From assembly GCF_900110115.1 (NCBI RefSeq), contig NZ_FOCM01000008.1, positions 1 to 64,000 on the forward strand: a stretch of 64,000 nt of DNA. Reading direction: 5' to 3'. This DNA is from Palleronia pelagia. GTDB taxonomy: Bacteria; Pseudomonadota; Alphaproteobacteria; Rhodobacterales; Rhodobacteraceae. The notes beneath the pieces are model-generated. The model worked only from the letters and a program-made list of their open reading frames with translations. It did not search any database and had not been told where the DNA came from. Position 1 is the first letter of the stretch, and the number at the start of each line of letters is the position of its first letter. The position numbers were made by a program, and so were the translations under genes. This document shows, piece after piece, positions 8,853 to 18,640 of this stretch.

Positions 8853-10268
8853 ATGATCCCGGTCATCGGATACGACGGTGCGCGCGTCGCGGTGCTGGGC
8901 CTGGGCCGCTCGGGCCTGTCGGCGGCGCGGGCCCTTCGCGCGGGCGGGGCCGAGCCGCTGTGCTGGGACGACCGCGAGGAGGGCCGCGCGGTGGCCGAGG
9001 CCGAGGGCTTCGCCATCCGCGATCTCACCCGGGCGGGCGCCTTCGACGATGTGGCGACGCTGGTCACCTCGCCCGGGATTCCGCATCTCTATCCCAAGCC
9101 GCACCCGGTGATCGCGGCCGCCATGGCCGCCGGCGTTCCGGTCGACAACGATATCGGGCTGTTCTTCCGCTCGCTCGCCACGCGCGAGTGGGAGCGCATG
9201 GACACCCCGCCGCGCGTGGTCGCCGTGACCGGGTCCAACGGCAAATCGACCACTTCGGCGCTGATCCACCATATCCTGTCCGAATCGGGCCGGACCGTGC
9301 AGCTTGCCGGCAATATCGGCCGCGGCGTGCTGGACCTGGAGCCGCCAGACGATGGCGGGATCGTCGTGCTGGAACTGTCGAGCTACCAGACCGAGCTGGC
9401 GCGCGCGCTGACCCCCGATATCGCCGTCTTCACCAACCTGACCCCGGACCACTTGGACCGGCACGGCGGCATGGGCGGCTATTTCGCGGCCAAGCGCCGG
9501 CTGTTCTCGGAGGGCGGACCGGACCGCGCCGTGATCGGGGTCGACGAGGTCGAGGGCCGCTATCTCGCGTCGCAGCTGGGCGAAGCGCCGGGCGACGACC
9601 GGGTGATCGCGGTGTCGGTGACGCGCAAGCTGCCGGGGCCGGGATGGTCGGTGACCGCGCGCAAGGGATTCCTGTCGGAGTGGCGCAAGGGGCGGCAGGT
9701 GGCCGCCATCGACCTGCGGCCCATCGCGGGCCTGCCGGGGGCGCATAACCACCAGAACGCCTGCGCCGCCTATGCCGTCGCGCGGGCGCTGGGCCTGCCG
9801 CCGCGCGGGATCGAGGCCGCGCTGGGCAGCTTTCGCGGCCTTCCCCACCGCAGCCAGCTGGTGGCCGAGCGGGACGGCGTGCGCTTCGTCAACGACAGCA
9901 AGGCCACCAACGTGGACGCGGCCGCCAAGGCTCTGTCGGCGTTCGGCAATATCCGCTGGATCGCCGGAGGGCTGGGCAAGGATGGTGGCCTGAAGGGGCT
10001 CCAGGACCAGCTGGGATCGGTGACCAAGGCCTACCTGATCGGGCACTCGGCCCGCGACTTCGCGGTGGAACTTGCAGGCCTGCCGGTCGAGATCTGCGAG
10101 GACATGCGCACCGCCGTCGCCCGTGCCGCGGCCGAGGCCCAGCCGGGCGATACCGTTCTGCTGGCCCCCGCCGCCGCGAGCTTCGACCAGTACCCGAATT
10201 TCGAGAAGCGTGGCGAGGATTTCGTCGCCTGCGTCACCGCGCTCGACGGGGTCGAACCGCCCGCCTGA
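8853..10268 (+). CDS. murD: UDP-MurNAc-L-alanine:D-glutamate ligase MurD
   Basis: Mur ligase (471 residues) adding D-glutamate to UDP-MurNAc-L-Ala. The N-terminal Rossmann-like domain has [15 protein letters not shown], the ATP loop is [13 protein letters not shown], and [20 protein letters not shown] and the C-terminal [11 protein letters not shown] and GGLGKDGG motifs follow. It is the last gene of the first dcw block: the next gene lies on the opposite strand, so transcription probably stops in the 223-base gap that follows. Confidence 0.97.
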   Translation: MIPVIGYDGARVAVLGLGRSGLSAARALRAGGAEPLCWDDREEGRAVAEAEGFAIRDLTRAGAFDDVATLVTSPGIPHLYPKPHPVIAAAMAAGVPVDNDIGLFFRSLATREWERMDTPPRVVAVTGSNGKSTTSALIHHILSESGRTVQLAGNIGRGVLDLEPPDDGGIVVLELSSYQTELARALTPDIAVFTNLTPDHLDRHGGMGGYFAAKRRLFSEGGPDRAVIGVDEVEGRYLASQLGEAPGDDRVIAVSVTRKLPGPGWSVTARKGFLSEWRKGRQVAAIDLRPIAGLPGAHNHQNACAAYAVARALGLPPRGIEAALGSFRGLPHRSQLVAERDGVRFVNDSKATNVDAAAKALSAFGNIRWIAGGLGKDGGLKGLQDQLGSVTKAYLIGHSARDFAVELAGLPVEICEDMRTAVARAAAEAQPGDTVLLAPAAASFDQYPNFEKRGEDFVACVTALDGVEPPA

Positions 10269-10332
10269 CTTCGGCTTCCAGGCTTTGGGCGAAGGGGCCG
10301 ACGTGTCGCGTGTGTCTGGCCGTCCGAACTGA

Positions 10333-10352
10333 GTATTTTCAGACCAGTGATG
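10333..10352 (+). repeat. Copy of a dispersed GTATTT-N3-GACCAGTGATG element
   Basis: GTATTT (10333-10338), three bases, then GACCAGTGATG (10342-10352). The same arrangement occurs at 44758-44777 and, in a diverged form, at 42836-42855. The surrounding gap 10269-10491 between convergent murD and the flavoprotein gene has no gene; it also holds an exact palindrome GATACGTATC at 10433-10442. Function unknown. Confidence 0.45.
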
Positions 10353-10491
10353 GAGGGGGGCGCGTGCCCGATGTTTAGCGTGCTAAGTGCGCGGCGGGCG
10401 TGATAACGCGCACCGCCGGGGCGAAGGTGGTCGATACGTATCACCGGTCTGCAAGACCCCTCGGGTGAACGGATGTCGGCCCGCGCGCGGC

Positions 10492-11700
10492 TCAGCCCCG
10501 GCGCGCGGCGGTGATGGCTTGACCGGCCGCCCAGCCCGAGGACCAGGCCCATTGGAAATTGTAGCCGCCCAGCCAGCCCGTGACGTCCACGGCCTCACCG
10601 ATGGCGTAGAGACCCGGCACCTCCCGCGCCGCCATGGTCTTGCTGTAGAGCGCGCCGGTATCGATCCCGCCCAGCGTGACTTCGGCCGTGCGATACCCCT
10701 CGGTCCCGGCGGGCGTGACGCGCCAGTCGGACAGCCGCGCGGCCAGCACGTCGAGGTCGCGATCGCTGCAATCGCCGAGCCGTGCTGGCAGGGGCGCGTC
10801 CTCGAGCACGGCCTGGGCCAACCGCGCAGGCAGGTGGCGGCCCAGCACGGTGGCGGGGCCGCGGCGCCCCTCGGTGCCGCGGGCGGCGCGCAGGGCCGGC
10901 ACCACGGCGCCATCGGGGTCGAGGTCGATGGTGACCGACTGCCCCTCGCGCCAGTAGCTCGACGCCTGCAACACCGCCGGGCCGGAGAGGCCGCGATGAG
11001 TGAAAAGCAGCGCCTCGTCGAAGGCCGGGCCATCGGCGCGCACCCGGGCCGGGGTGGAGACACCCGCCAGCGCCTTCAGCGCCTCGAGTGGCGCGCCCGA
11101 GAAGGTGAAGGGCACCAGCCCCGGCCGGGTCTCGGTCACCGGCAGGCCGAACTGCCGGGCCAGCCGGTAGGCAAGGCCGCTCGCGCCCATCTTCGGGATC
11201 GACAGGCCGCCCGTCGCCAGCACCAGTCGGTCGCAGGTGATCGTCTGGCGCCGGCCTTCGCGGTCCACTTGCAGATTGAACTGCGTGCCGTCGTGCGAGA
11301 CCTCGCCGATCTCGGTCTTCAGCCACAGCTCGGCGCCCGCGCGCTCCATCTCGGTGCGCAGCATGTCGATGATGTCGCGTGCCGAACGGTCGCAGAAGAG
11401 CTGGCCCAGCGTCTTCTCGTGCCAGGGAATGCCATGGCGCTGAACCAGATCGAGGAAGTCCCACTGGGTGTAGCGGCTGAGCGCGGACTTGGCGAAATGC
11501 GGATTGCCCGAAAGGAAGGCCTCGGGGTCGCATTGCATGTTGGTGAAATTGCAGCGCCCGCCGCCCGAGATCCGTATCTTTTCGCCCGGCGCCTTGGCGT
11601 GGTCCAGCACCAGCGTGCCGGGCCCCGCATGGGCCGCGCACATCATCCCGGCCGCGCCCGCGCCGAGGATCACCACTGGCACCCGTGTCGATTTCGTCAT
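10492..11700 (-). CDS. NAD(P)/FAD-dependent oxidoreductase, HI0933/BaiN family
   Basis: 402-residue flavoprotein. The FAD-binding dinucleotide fold is at the N-terminus (VVILGAGAAGMMCA, about residues 9-22), followed by the family-typical RISGGGRCNFTN, LATGGLSIPKMGA and a C-terminal YAIGEAVDVTGWLGGYNFQWAWSSG where FAD is again contacted. The family (TIGR00275) includes BaiN-type enzymes; the substrate cannot be told from sequence. It is inverted within the dcw cluster between murD and ftsW. The ATG at 11700 is chosen because it directly precedes the FAD fold, though the ribosome binding site is weak. Confidence 0.88.
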   Translation of the reverse strand: MTKSTRVPVVILGAGAAGMMCAAHAGPGTLVLDHAKAPGEKIRISGGGRCNFTNMQCDPEAFLSGNPHFAKSALSRYTQWDFLDLVQRHGIPWHEKTLGQLFCDRSARDIIDMLRTEMERAGAELWLKTEIGEVSHDGTQFNLQVDREGRRQTITCDRLVLATGGLSIPKMGASGLAYRLARQFGLPVTETRPGLVPFTFSGAPLEALKALAGVSTPARVRADGPAFDEALLFTHRGLSGPAVLQASSYWREGQSVTIDLDPDGAVVPALRAARGTEGRRGPATVLGRHLPARLAQAVLEDAPLPARLGDCSDRDLDVLAARLSDWRVTPAGTEGYRTAEVTLGGIDTGALYSKTMAAREVPGLYAIGEAVDVTGWLGGYNFQWAWSSGWAAGQAITAARRG

Positions 11701-11829
11701 GGACGCGCCAAACCACGGCGAAACCCGCCGCGCAAGGGCTGAAAAGGCTGGATTCGACCGCACGTTTACCCTTAGACTCGCGAGATAGACCCGGAAAACG
11801 GGCGCACTGAGGCTTATTGGCGGTATCCC

Positions 11830-12996
11830 ATGACTGAGATGGTCTATGGCGCGATTCCCGCGCGCGATGGTGACCCGATTCTTCCCCGTTGGTGGAGCAC
11901 GCTGGACAAGTGGTCGCTTGGCTGTGTCCTGATGCTGTTCGGCGTAGGGCTGCTGCTGGGGCTGGCCTCGTCGCCGCCCCTGGCGGCGCGCAACGGGTTC
12001 GAGCCCTTCCACTACGTCGAGCGCCAGGTGATCTTCGGGGGCGCGGCGCTGGTCACGCTGCTGGTCACGACGATGATGTCGCCCACGCTGGTGCGGCGGC
12101 TGGGCGTGCTGGGCTTCATCGTCACGTTCGTGGCGCTTTTGGGGCTGCCCTTCGCCGGGACCGATTTCGGCAAGGGCGCGGTGCGGTGGTACTCGCTGGG
12201 CTTTGCATCGTTGCAGCCGTCGGAGTTCCTGAAGCCCGGGTTCGTCGTCGTGGCGGCCTGGATGATCTCGGCCAGCCAGCATCTCGGCGGCCCGCCGGGC
12301 AAGAGCTACAGCTTCATGCTGACCGTCGCGATCGTGTTGATCCTGGCGATGCAGCCCGATTTCGGGCAGGCCTGCCTCGTCCTGTTCGGCTGGGGCGTGA
12401 TGTATTTCGTGGCGGGCGCCCCCATCACGCTGCTGATGGTGTTGGCCGGCGCCGTGGCATTCGCGGGCACGCTGGCCTATTCGAGCTCGGAGCATTTCGC
12501 GCGCCGCATCGACGGCTTCCTGTCGCCCGACCTCGATCCCACGACGCAGCTTGGCTACGCGACCAACGCGATCCAGCAGGGCGGTTTCTTCGGCGTCGGC
12601 GTGGGCGAGGGGCAGGTGAAGCAGTCGCTGCCCGACGCTCACACCGACTTCATCATCGCCGTCGCGGCCGAGGAATACGGCCTGATGCTGGTCCTGTTCA
12701 TCATCGCGCTTTACGGCACCATCGTGGTGCGGTCGCTGGTCCGGCTTCTGCGCGAACGGGATCCGTTCATCCGGCTCGCGGGCACGGGGCTGGCCTGCAT
12801 GTTCGGCGTGCAGGCGATGATCAACATGGGCGTGGCCGTGCGCCTGCTGCCCGCGAAAGGGATGACGCTGCCCTTCGTCAGCTACGGCGGGTCGTCCCTG
12901 ATCGCGGGCGGTATCGCGGTGGGGATGCTCCTGGCCTTCACCCGGACCCGCGCGCAGGGTGAGATCGGCGACATCCTGACCGGGCGCGGCCACTGA
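11830..12996 (+). CDS. ftsW: Septal peptidoglycan polymerase FtsW (SEDS family)
   Basis: 388-residue multi-span membrane protein of the SEDS family, the lipid II glycosyltransferase that works with FtsI at the septum. Visible features: the [23 protein letters not shown] segment, MQPDFGQA, the periplasmic [15 protein letters not shown] loop with the catalytic aspartate region, and [12 protein letters not shown] near the C-terminus. It follows a divergent gene after 129 bases, so it needs its own promoter, and overlaps murG by one base (TGATG). Confidence 0.96.
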   Translation: MTEMVYGAIPARDGDPILPRWWSTLDKWSLGCVLMLFGVGLLLGLASSPPLAARNGFEPFHYVERQVIFGGAALVTLLVTTMMSPTLVRRLGVLGFIVTFVALLGLPFAGTDFGKGAVRWYSLGFASLQPSEFLKPGFVVVAAWMISASQHLGGPPGKSYSFMLTVAIVLILAMQPDFGQACLVLFGWGVMYFVAGAPITLLMVLAGAVAFAGTLAYSSSEHFARRIDGFLSPDLDPTTQLGYATNAIQQGGFFGVGVGEGQVKQSLPDAHTDFIIAVAAEEYGLMLVLFIIALYGTIVVRSLVRLLRERDPFIRLAGTGLACMFGVQAMINMGVAVRLLPAKGMTLPFVSYGGSSLIAGGIAVGMLLAFTRTRAQGEIGDILTGRGH

Positions 12997-14093
12997 TGGC
13001 GGCGCCGCTCGCCCTCCTGGCCGCGGGCGGCACCGGCGGGCACATGTTCCCCGCCCAGGCGCTGGCCGAGGTGCTGCTGCGCCGCGGCTGGCGGGTGGCG
13101 CTGTCCACCGACGCCCGGGGCGCGCGCTTCGTGGGCGGTTTCCCCGAGGAGGTTGCCGTGCGCCAGGTGCCCTCGGCGACCTTCGCGCGCGGCGGTATCC
13201 TGGCGAAGCTGGGCGTGCCCTTCCGCATCGCCGGCGGCGTGGGCCGCGCGGTGATGTCGCTGCGCCGCGACAGGCCGGCGGTGGTCGTCGGCTTCGGCGG
13301 CTACCCGTCGATCCCGGCGCTGGCGGCGGCGCAGATCCTGAAGCTGCCGCGCATGATCCACGAGCAGAACGGCGTGCCCGGCCGGGTCAATCGGCTGTTC
13401 GGGCCGCGCGTTCAGGCCTTCGCCTGCGGCGTCTGGCCCACCGACCTGCCCGAGGGCATCCAGGCGCACCATACTGGAAACCCGATCCGTGCGGCGGTCA
13501 AGGCGCGGGCCGGCGCGGGCTATATCCCACCCGGCGACTACCCCATGTCGCTGCTGGTGATCGGCGGCAGCCAAGGGGCGCGCATCCTGTCGGATACCGT
13601 GCCGAACGCGGTGGCCGAACTGCCCGAAGGGCTGCGGGGCAACCTGCGCGTCGCGCATCAGGCCCGCGGAGAGGACGAGGCCCGCGTGCGCGCCTTCTAC
13701 GACGAGGCCGGCATCGACGCCGAGGTGGCGCCGTTCTTCGACGACATCGCCAGGCGGATGAGCGAGGCGCAATTGATCGTCAGCCGCTCGGGCGCATCTT
13801 CGGTGGCCGACATCGCGGCCATCGGTCGTCCGTCGATCCTGGTGCCCTTCGCGGCGGCGGCGGGCGACCACCAGACGGCGAACGCGCGCGGCCTGTCGCG
13901 GGCCGACGCGGCCATCGTCATCCCCGAATCGAAGCTGACATCGACATCCCTGTCCGAAGCGATGCTGGCCGTTTTGACACAACCCGAAGCTGCGCAGGAA
14001 ATGGCGCGGAATGCCCTTGCCGAGGGGCGTCCCGACGCGGCAGAGGATCTGGCCGACCTCGCGACAGCGGTTGCGGGGCTGAACGAGACCTGA
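12996..14093 (+). CDS. murG: UDP-GlcNAc:lipid I N-acetylglucosaminyltransferase MurG
   Basis: GT28 family membrane-associated glycosyltransferase (365 residues) making lipid II. N-terminal glycine loop [17 protein letters not shown] (about residues 8-24), [38 protein letters not shown] and the UDP-GlcNAc site [23 protein letters not shown] are all recognisable. The start overlaps the ftsW stop. murC follows after 19 bases. Confidence 0.97.
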   Translation: MAAPLALLAAGGTGGHMFPAQALAEVLLRRGWRVALSTDARGARFVGGFPEEVAVRQVPSATFARGGILAKLGVPFRIAGGVGRAVMSLRRDRPAVVVGFGGYPSIPALAAAQILKLPRMIHEQNGVPGRVNRLFGPRVQAFACGVWPTDLPEGIQAHHTGNPIRAAVKARAGAGYIPPGDYPMSLLVIGGSQGARILSDTVPNAVAELPEGLRGNLRVAHQARGEDEARVRAFYDEAGIDAEVAPFFDDIARRMSEAQLIVSRSGASSVADIAAIGRPSILVPFAAAAGDHQTANARGLSRADAAIVIPESKLTSTSLSEAMLAVLTQPEAAQEMARNALAEGRPDAAEDLADLATAVAGLNET

Positions 14094-14112
14094 TGAGAAG
14101 GGGCACCGAGCC

Positions 14113-15552
14113 ATGAAGCACGAAACAATCGAGCCGGGATACGCCATGACGCCGCGCCCCACCAAGCTGCCCACCCAGATGGGCCCGATCCATTTCGTCG
14201 GCATCGGCGGCATCGGCATGTCCGGGATCGCCGAGGTGCTGATGAGCCACGGCTACACCGTCCAGGGCTCGGACGCGAAGGCCTCGAAGATCACCGCGCG
14301 GCTCGAGAAGCTGGGCGCGCGGGTGTTCGTGGGGCAGTCGGCGGACAATCTCGAAGGGGCCGAGGTCGTGGTGATCTCGTCCGCGATCAAGCCGGGCAAT
14401 CCCGAGCTGGACGCCGCGCGGGCGCGCAAGCTGCCCGTGGTGCGCCGGGCCGAGATGCTGGCCGAGCTCATGCGTCTCAAGTCCAACATCGCCGTGGCGG
14501 GCACCCACGGCAAGACGACCACCACCACCATGGTCGCCGCCGTCCTGGACGAAGGCGGGATCGACCCCACCGTAATCAACGGCGGCATCATCCACGCCTA
14601 CGGCTCGAACGCGCGGATGGGGCAGGGCGAGTGGATGGTGGTCGAGGCCGATGAATCCGACGGCACCTTCAACCGCCTTCCCGCCACCATCGGGATCGTT
14701 ACAAATATCGACCCCGAGCACATGGAGCACTGGAAGGACTTCGACACCCTGCGCCAGGGCTTCCACGACTTCGTTTCGAACATCCCGTTCTACGGCATCG
14801 CCGTCTGCTGCACCGACCATCCCGAGGTCCAGGCGCTAGTGGGCCGGATCACCGACCGCCGCGTGGTGACGTTCGGCTTCAACGCGCAGGCGGATGTGCG
14901 GGCGGTGAACCTGCACTACGACGCCGCCGTGGCCCATTTCGACATCGCGCTGCAGCAGGATGACATGGTCATCGAGGGCTGCACGCTGCCCATGCCGGGC
15001 GACCACAACGTGTCGAACGCGCTGAGCGCCGTGGCCGTGGCGCGGCACCTGGGCATGGAGCCCGAGGAAATCCGCAGCGCGCTGGCCAAGTTCGGCGGCG
15101 TCAACCGTCGCTTCACCAAGGTGGGCGAGGTCGGCGGCGTGACGATCATCGACGATTACGGCCACCACCCGGTGGAAATCGCCGCCGTGCTGAAGGCCGC
15201 GCGCCAGGCGACCAAGGGGCGCGTCATCGCCGTGCACCAGCCGCACCGTTTCTCGCGCCTCGCATCCCTGTTCGAGGATTTCTGCGGCTGTTTCAACGAT
15301 GCCGACGTGGTCGCGATCTCGGACGTCTTCGCGGCGGGCGAGGATCCGATCCCGGGCGCGGGCCGCGATGACCTGGTCGCGGGCCTGATCCGTCACGGCC
15401 ACCGCCACGCCCGCGCGCTGCTGACCGAGGACGACCTTGAACGGCTGGTGCGCGAACAGGCCGGGCCGGGCGACATGGTCGTCTGCCTGGGCGCCGGCAC
15501 GATCAGCGCATGGGCCAACAACCTGCCCGCGCGGCTGGAAAAAGAGCGCTGA
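14113..15552 (+). CDS. murC: UDP-MurNAc:L-alanine ligase MurC
   Basis: First enzyme of peptide addition to UDP-MurNAc (479 residues). N-terminal domain [21 protein letters not shown] loop [48 protein letters not shown] and the C-terminal [13 protein letters not shown] and [10 protein letters not shown] motifs are present. The ATG at 14113 is preceded by AAGGGG at nine bases; an internal ATG at 14146, closer to the conserved region, is an alternative. Unlike many alphaproteobacterial dcw clusters, murB is not immediately downstream. Confidence 0.97.
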   Translation: MKHETIEPGYAMTPRPTKLPTQMGPIHFVGIGGIGMSGIAEVLMSHGYTVQGSDAKASKITARLEKLGARVFVGQSADNLEGAEVVVISSAIKPGNPELDAARARKLPVVRRAEMLAELMRLKSNIAVAGTHGKTTTTTMVAAVLDEGGIDPTVINGGIIHAYGSNARMGQGEWMVVEADESDGTFNRLPATIGIVTNIDPEHMEHWKDFDTLRQGFHDFVSNIPFYGIAVCCTDHPEVQALVGRITDRRVVTFGFNAQADVRAVNLHYDAAVAHFDIALQQDDMVIEGCTLPMPGDHNVSNALSAVAVARHLGMEPEEIRSALAKFGGVNRRFTKVGEVGGVTIIDDYGHHPVEIAAVLKAARQATKGRVIAVHQPHRFSRLASLFEDFCGCFNDADVVAISDVFAAGEDPIPGAGRDDLVAGLIRHGHRHARALLTEDDLERLVREQAGPGDMVVCLGAGTISAWANNLPARLEKER

Positions 15553-15557
15553 CGGCC

Positions 15558-15830
15558 ATGTCGGTGGCGCTGGTCCTCGGGTGTCTGTGGGTGGTGGCGG
15601 CCTCGCTGGTTGCGCTGCTGCCCTCGCGCCGCCAGCGCCTGCCGGCCGGTCTGCTCGTGCTTCTGGCGCCCGGTCTCCTGGCGCTTCTCGCGCTGGCCCA
15701 CGGGATCTGGGTCACGCTGGCCTCCGTCGCTGCCGTGGTCTCCATCTTCCGTCGTCCGCTCTCCGGTGCCGCCCGCAAGGCCGAAGAGGCGCTGCGCCAC
15801 GATAACGTCGACGCAAAGGGCGAGACATGA
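15558..15830 (+). CDS. DUF2484-like small membrane protein, first copy
   Basis: 90 residues with about three hydrophobic segments (roughly 2-22, 28-48 and 50-64) and a charged tail. It resembles its downstream neighbour: both begin with a Leu/Trp/Val-Ala-Ala helix and then LIA/LVA-LLPS-R/KR-H/Q. Such proteins are found next to murC/murB in Rhodobacteraceae, but no activity is known to me. The ATG at 15558 lies five bases after the murC stop; it overlaps the next gene by ATGA. Confidence 0.75.
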   Translation: MSVALVLGCLWVVAASLVALLPSRRQRLPAGLLVLLAPGLLALLALAHGIWVTLASVAAVVSIFRRPLSGAARKAEEALRHDNVDAKGET

Positions 15831-16072
15831 GCGCCGCGGCCATCGCGGCGCTGCTCTGGCTGGTGGCGGCAAACCTGATCGCCATGCTGCCCTCGAAGCG
15901 GCACCACTGGCCCGCCGCCTGCGTTCTGATCACCATCGCATTGCCCATTGTGGCCTGGCTCTGGGTATCGGTCGCCACCTGGGCGGCGCTGCTTTTCGTC
16001 GTCGCTGCCGGGTCTGTCCTGCGCTATCCGGTGTTCTACGCGGCGCTCTGGCTGCGCGGCCTGCTGCGCTAG
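15827..16072 (+). CDS. DUF2484-like small membrane protein, second copy
   Basis: 81 residues, mostly hydrophobic, with about three predicted membrane segments; the second and third carry prominent Trp residues (VAWLWVSVATWAALLF). The N-terminal part (WLVAANLIAMLPSKRHHWPA) aligns with the preceding gene, so the pair looks like a tandem duplication. It overlaps the preceding gene by ATGA and is the last gene of the dcw run in this window. No function can be assigned. Confidence 0.75.
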   Translation: MSAAAIAALLWLVAANLIAMLPSKRHHWPAACVLITIALPIVAWLWVSVATWAALLFVVAAGSVLRYPVFYAALWLRGLLR

Positions 16073-16073
16073 G

Positions 16074-16112
16074 GCCGGGCGCCGCCATTTCGGGCAGGAT
16101 CGCCCGGCTTCC
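16074..16112 (+). terminator. Possible terminator after the dcw block
   Basis: Inverted repeat GCCGGGCG (16074-16081) / CGCCCGGC (16101-16108) with a 19-base loop, followed by TTCCCCTT. It begins two bases after the second DUF2484 stop. The tail is not a true T-run, so strength is uncertain. Confidence 0.35.
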
Positions 16113-16144
16113 CCTTGGTCACCCCGCACGCCACCCGGCATGCT

Positions 16145-16173
16145 TTGACACGCCCCGGGCTTCGTCGCAGTGT
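16145..16173 (+). promoter_or_regulatory. Possible sigma-70 promoter of the 5'-nucleotidase gene
   Basis: An exact TTGACA -35 element (16145-16150) is followed after 17 bases by CAGTGT, a poor -10. It lies about 35 bases upstream of the start codon region in an otherwise empty 136-base gap. Only the -35 element is convincing. Confidence 0.35.
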
Positions 16174-16208
16174 TCGTCCAGAACAATCGATCCTTCAGGG
16201 GGACCACC

Positions 16209-17765
16209 ATGATCCGAACGCTATTCACCACCGTCGCGGCGACGGCACTGACCGCTGGCGCGGCCTCTGCCGAATTCTCGATGACGATTCTGCACACCAA
16301 CGACTTCCACGCACGGTTCGAGCCGATCAGCGCCTATGACAGCACCTGTTCGGCCGAGGACAACGAGGCGGGCGAATGCTTCGGCGGCTCGGCCCGCCTG
16401 GTGACCGCCGTGGCCGAGGCCCGCGCCCGCGCCGAGACCCCGTTGCTGGTCGACGGCGGCGACCAGTTCCAGGGCACGCTGTTCTACACCTACTACAAGG
16501 GTGCGCTGGCGGCCGAGATGATGAACATGCTGGGCTACGACGCCATGACCGTGGGCAACCACGAGTTCGACGACGGCCCCGAGGTCCTGGCCGGTTTCGT
16601 CGACGCGGTGGAATTCCCGATCCTGATGTCAAACGCCGACATCTCGGGCGAGCCCCTGCTGTCCGACAAGATCGCCAAGTCGACCGTGATCGAGAAGGGC
16701 GGCGAGCGCATCGGCCTGATCGGCCTGACGCCGCAGGACACCGACGAATTGGCCAGCCCCGGCCCCAACGTGATCTTCACCGATCCGGTCGATGCGGTGC
16801 AGGGTGAAGTCGACCGCCTGACCGAAGAGGGCGTGAACAAGATCGTCGTGCTCAGCCACTCGGGCTACGGCGTGGATCAGCGCGTGGCCGAGAACACCAC
16901 CGGCGTCGACGTGATCGTGGGCGGCCACTCGAACACGCTGCTGGGCGACATGGAAGGCGCGGATGGCCCCTATCCCACGATGGTGGGCGACACGGCGATC
17001 GTGCAGGCCTATGCCTACGGCAAGTACCTGGGCGAGCTGAACGTCACCTTCGACGATGACGGCAACCTGACCGAGGCCACCGGTGCGCCGCTGCTGATTG
17101 ACGCCGCCGTGGCCGAAGACGGCGCCACGGTCGAGCTGATCGCCGAGCGGGCCCAGCCCCTGGACGAGATCCGCAACCGCGTGGTCGCCGAGACGAGCGA
17201 GCCGATCGAAGGCGCGCGCGAGGTCTGCCGCGCCCAGGAATGCCAGATGGGCAACCTCGTGGCCGACGCCATGCTGGACCGCGTGGCCGACCAGGGCATC
17301 CAGGTGGCCATCGCCAATGCCGGCGGCCTGCGCGCGTCCATCGACGCGGGCGAGGTCACCATGGGCGAGGTGCTGACGGTGCTGCCGTTCCAGAACACCC
17401 TGTCCACCTTCGAGGTGACCGGCGCCACCCTGGTCGAGGCGCTGGAGAACGGGGCCAGCCAGATCGAGGACGGCGCCGGCCGCTTCGCCCAGGTCGCGGG
17501 CATGAGCTATGCAATCGACACCTCGGCCGAGCCGGGCAGCCGCGTCAGCGACGTGATGGTGGGCGGCGAGCCCATCGACCCCGAGGCCACCTATGGCGTG
17601 GTGTCCAACAACTACGTCCGGAACGGCGGCGACGGCTACTCGATGTTCGTCAATGCCGACAACGCCTATGACTTCGGCCCCGACCTGGCCGATGTGACGG
17701 CGGAGTACCTGGCCGAGAACGCGCCCTACACGCCGGTCGTGGACGGCCGCATCACCATGGAATAA
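16209..17765 (+). CDS. Secreted 5'-nucleotidase/2',3'-cyclic phosphodiesterase family metallophosphatase
   Basis: 518 residues. A signal peptide ends near ASA-EF (about residue 22). The metallophosphatase domain has the metal-binding motifs HTNDFHARFE, DGGDQFQGT, GNHEFDDG, LSHSG and GGHSNT, and the C-terminal 5'-nucleotidase substrate domain (about 330-500) has NAGGLRASIDAGEVTMGEV and VSNNYVRNGGDGY. It should hydrolyse nucleotides or related phosphate esters in the periplasm, feeding nucleoside or phosphate uptake. ATG 16209 is preceded by AGGGGGACC. A strong terminator follows. Confidence 0.92.
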   Translation: MIRTLFTTVAATALTAGAASAEFSMTILHTNDFHARFEPISAYDSTCSAEDNEAGECFGGSARLVTAVAEARARAETPLLVDGGDQFQGTLFYTYYKGALAAEMMNMLGYDAMTVGNHEFDDGPEVLAGFVDAVEFPILMSNADISGEPLLSDKIAKSTVIEKGGERIGLIGLTPQDTDELASPGPNVIFTDPVDAVQGEVDRLTEEGVNKIVVLSHSGYGVDQRVAENTTGVDVIVGGHSNTLLGDMEGADGPYPTMVGDTAIVQAYAYGKYLGELNVTFDDDGNLTEATGAPLLIDAAVAEDGATVELIAERAQPLDEIRNRVVAETSEPIEGAREVCRAQECQMGNLVADAMLDRVADQGIQVAIANAGGLRASIDAGEVTMGEVLTVLPFQNTLSTFEVTGATLVEALENGASQIEDGAGRFAQVAGMSYAIDTSAEPGSRVSDVMVGGEPIDPEATYGVVSNNYVRNGGDGYSMFVNADNAYDFGPDLADVTAEYLAENAPYTPVVDGRITME

Positions 17766-17789
17766 GGCTGCCTTTTCCAGCCATTGCAG

Positions 17790-17816
17790 GGGGCCGTCCT
17801 TCGGGGCGGCCCCTTT
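17790..17816 (+). terminator. Intrinsic terminator of the 5'-nucleotidase gene
   Basis: Ten-base stem GGGGCCGTCC (17790-17799) / GGGCGGCCCC (17804-17813) with one G-U pair and a TTCG tetraloop, then TTTGCGTTT. It begins 25 bases after the stop codon. Confidence 0.85.
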
Positions 17817-17868
17817 GCGTTTGCCGGTGTCCCTTCCGCTCCGGCGCGCGGCGGCTTATCCTCGGTCC

Positions 17869-18537
17869 ATGTGCGGCCGTTTCGTCATGACCCACCCTCC
17901 GGACGCGCTGGCGCGGATCTTCGACGCCCAGCCCGACAACGACCTGCCGGAGGGACCGAATTACAACGTCTGCCCGACAGTGCAGGTGCACGCTGTGACC
18001 AACGCCGATGGCACGCGGCGGCTGCAATCGCTGCGTTGGGGCTTCGTCACCTTCTGGGCCAAGGCGCTGAATGACGGGCCGCTTCTGATCAACGCGCGGG
18101 CCGAGACCATCGTCGAGAAACCCACTTTCCGCGACGCCGCGAAGAAGCGGCGTTGCGTCATCCCGGCCAGCGGGTTCTACGAATGGACCAAGGACGCGGA
18201 GGGCAACCGGTTGCCGTGGTTCATCCACCCGCCGGACGACGCGCCGCTGGCCTTCGCGGGCATCTGGCAGGTCTGGGACAAGGGCGAGGCGCCGGTCACC
18301 ACCTGCGCCATCGTCACCTGCGCGGCGAACGACACGATGGGGCGGATCCACCACCGGATGCCGGTGATCCTGGACGGAAAGGACGTGGCGCGCTGGTTGG
18401 GCGAGACGGACGACCCGGCGGCGCCGCTGATGCGGCCGGCCCCCGAAGATTCGCTTGGGATGTACCGGGTCGACCCGGCCGTGAACTCGAATCGGGCCAG
18501 CGGCCCCGGGCTGATCGCGCCGCTTGACACAGCGTAA
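17869..18537 (+). CDS. yedK: SRAP (SOS response-associated peptidase) family protein, YedK/HMCES-like
   Basis: 222-residue protein that in characterised relatives forms a thiazolidine DNA-protein crosslink with abasic sites in single-stranded DNA. The start must be ATG 17869, since it places the catalytic cysteine at position 2 (MCGRF). Other signatures: NYNVCPT, the RWGFVTFWAK segment, the INARAET asparagine motif, ASGFYEW with the active-site glutamate, and HHRMPVIL histidines. A longer frame upstream would bury Cys2 and is rejected. No SOS box was recognised. Confidence 0.93.
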   Translation: MCGRFVMTHPPDALARIFDAQPDNDLPEGPNYNVCPTVQVHAVTNADGTRRLQSLRWGFVTFWAKALNDGPLLINARAETIVEKPTFRDAAKKRRCVIPASGFYEWTKDAEGNRLPWFIHPPDDAPLAFAGIWQVWDKGEAPVTTCAIVTCAANDTMGRIHHRMPVILDGKDVARWLGETDDPAAPLMRPAPEDSLGMYRVDPAVNSNRASGPGLIAPLDTA

Positions 18538-18551
18538 GTCACTGATTTCAT

Positions 18552-18580
18552 AAAAAATGGCCGCGCACGAGGCGCGGCCA
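18552..18580 (-). terminator. Strong intrinsic terminator on the minus strand
   Basis: Perfect nine-base stem TGGCCGCGC (18558-18566) / GCGCGGCCA (18572-18580), loop of five, with AAAAAA at 18552-18557, which is a T6 tail on the minus strand. It terminates transcription coming from the lipoprotein gene at 18663 or from a separate short RNA. Confidence 0.88.
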
Positions 18581-18640
18581 GTCCATCAGGGAGAAACCCC
18601 GGACCACCACGCCCGGGATGATTTCAGTGTAAATTAACAT
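18552..18640 (-). ncRNA. Candidate small RNA ending at the 18552 terminator
   Basis: Between the lipoprotein gene stop and the terminator lie about 80 bases with no gene. On the minus strand there is an AT-rich stretch (18620-18640), a small stem CCCGG/CCGGG (598-602 with 613-617 of the 18 kb block) with a GUGGUGG-type loop, then an unpaired UUUCUCCCUGAUGGAC and the terminator stem with U6. That is the architecture of an Hfq-type small RNA. It may equally be just the 3' untranslated region of the lipoprotein mRNA; no promoter was confirmed. Confidence 0.3.

Noticed and set aside
11701-12993. Upstream in-frame extension of the flavoprotein gene opposite ftsW
   Set aside because: The extension is antisense to ftsW, lacks any domain, and the FAD fold begins right after the ATG at 11700.
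18548-18640. Possible 30-residue peptide on the minus strand (MLIYTEIIPG...) ending over the terminator
   Set aside because: Its last codons are the terminator stem and its T-run, so the frame is better explained as part of an RNA 3' end than as a translated peptide.
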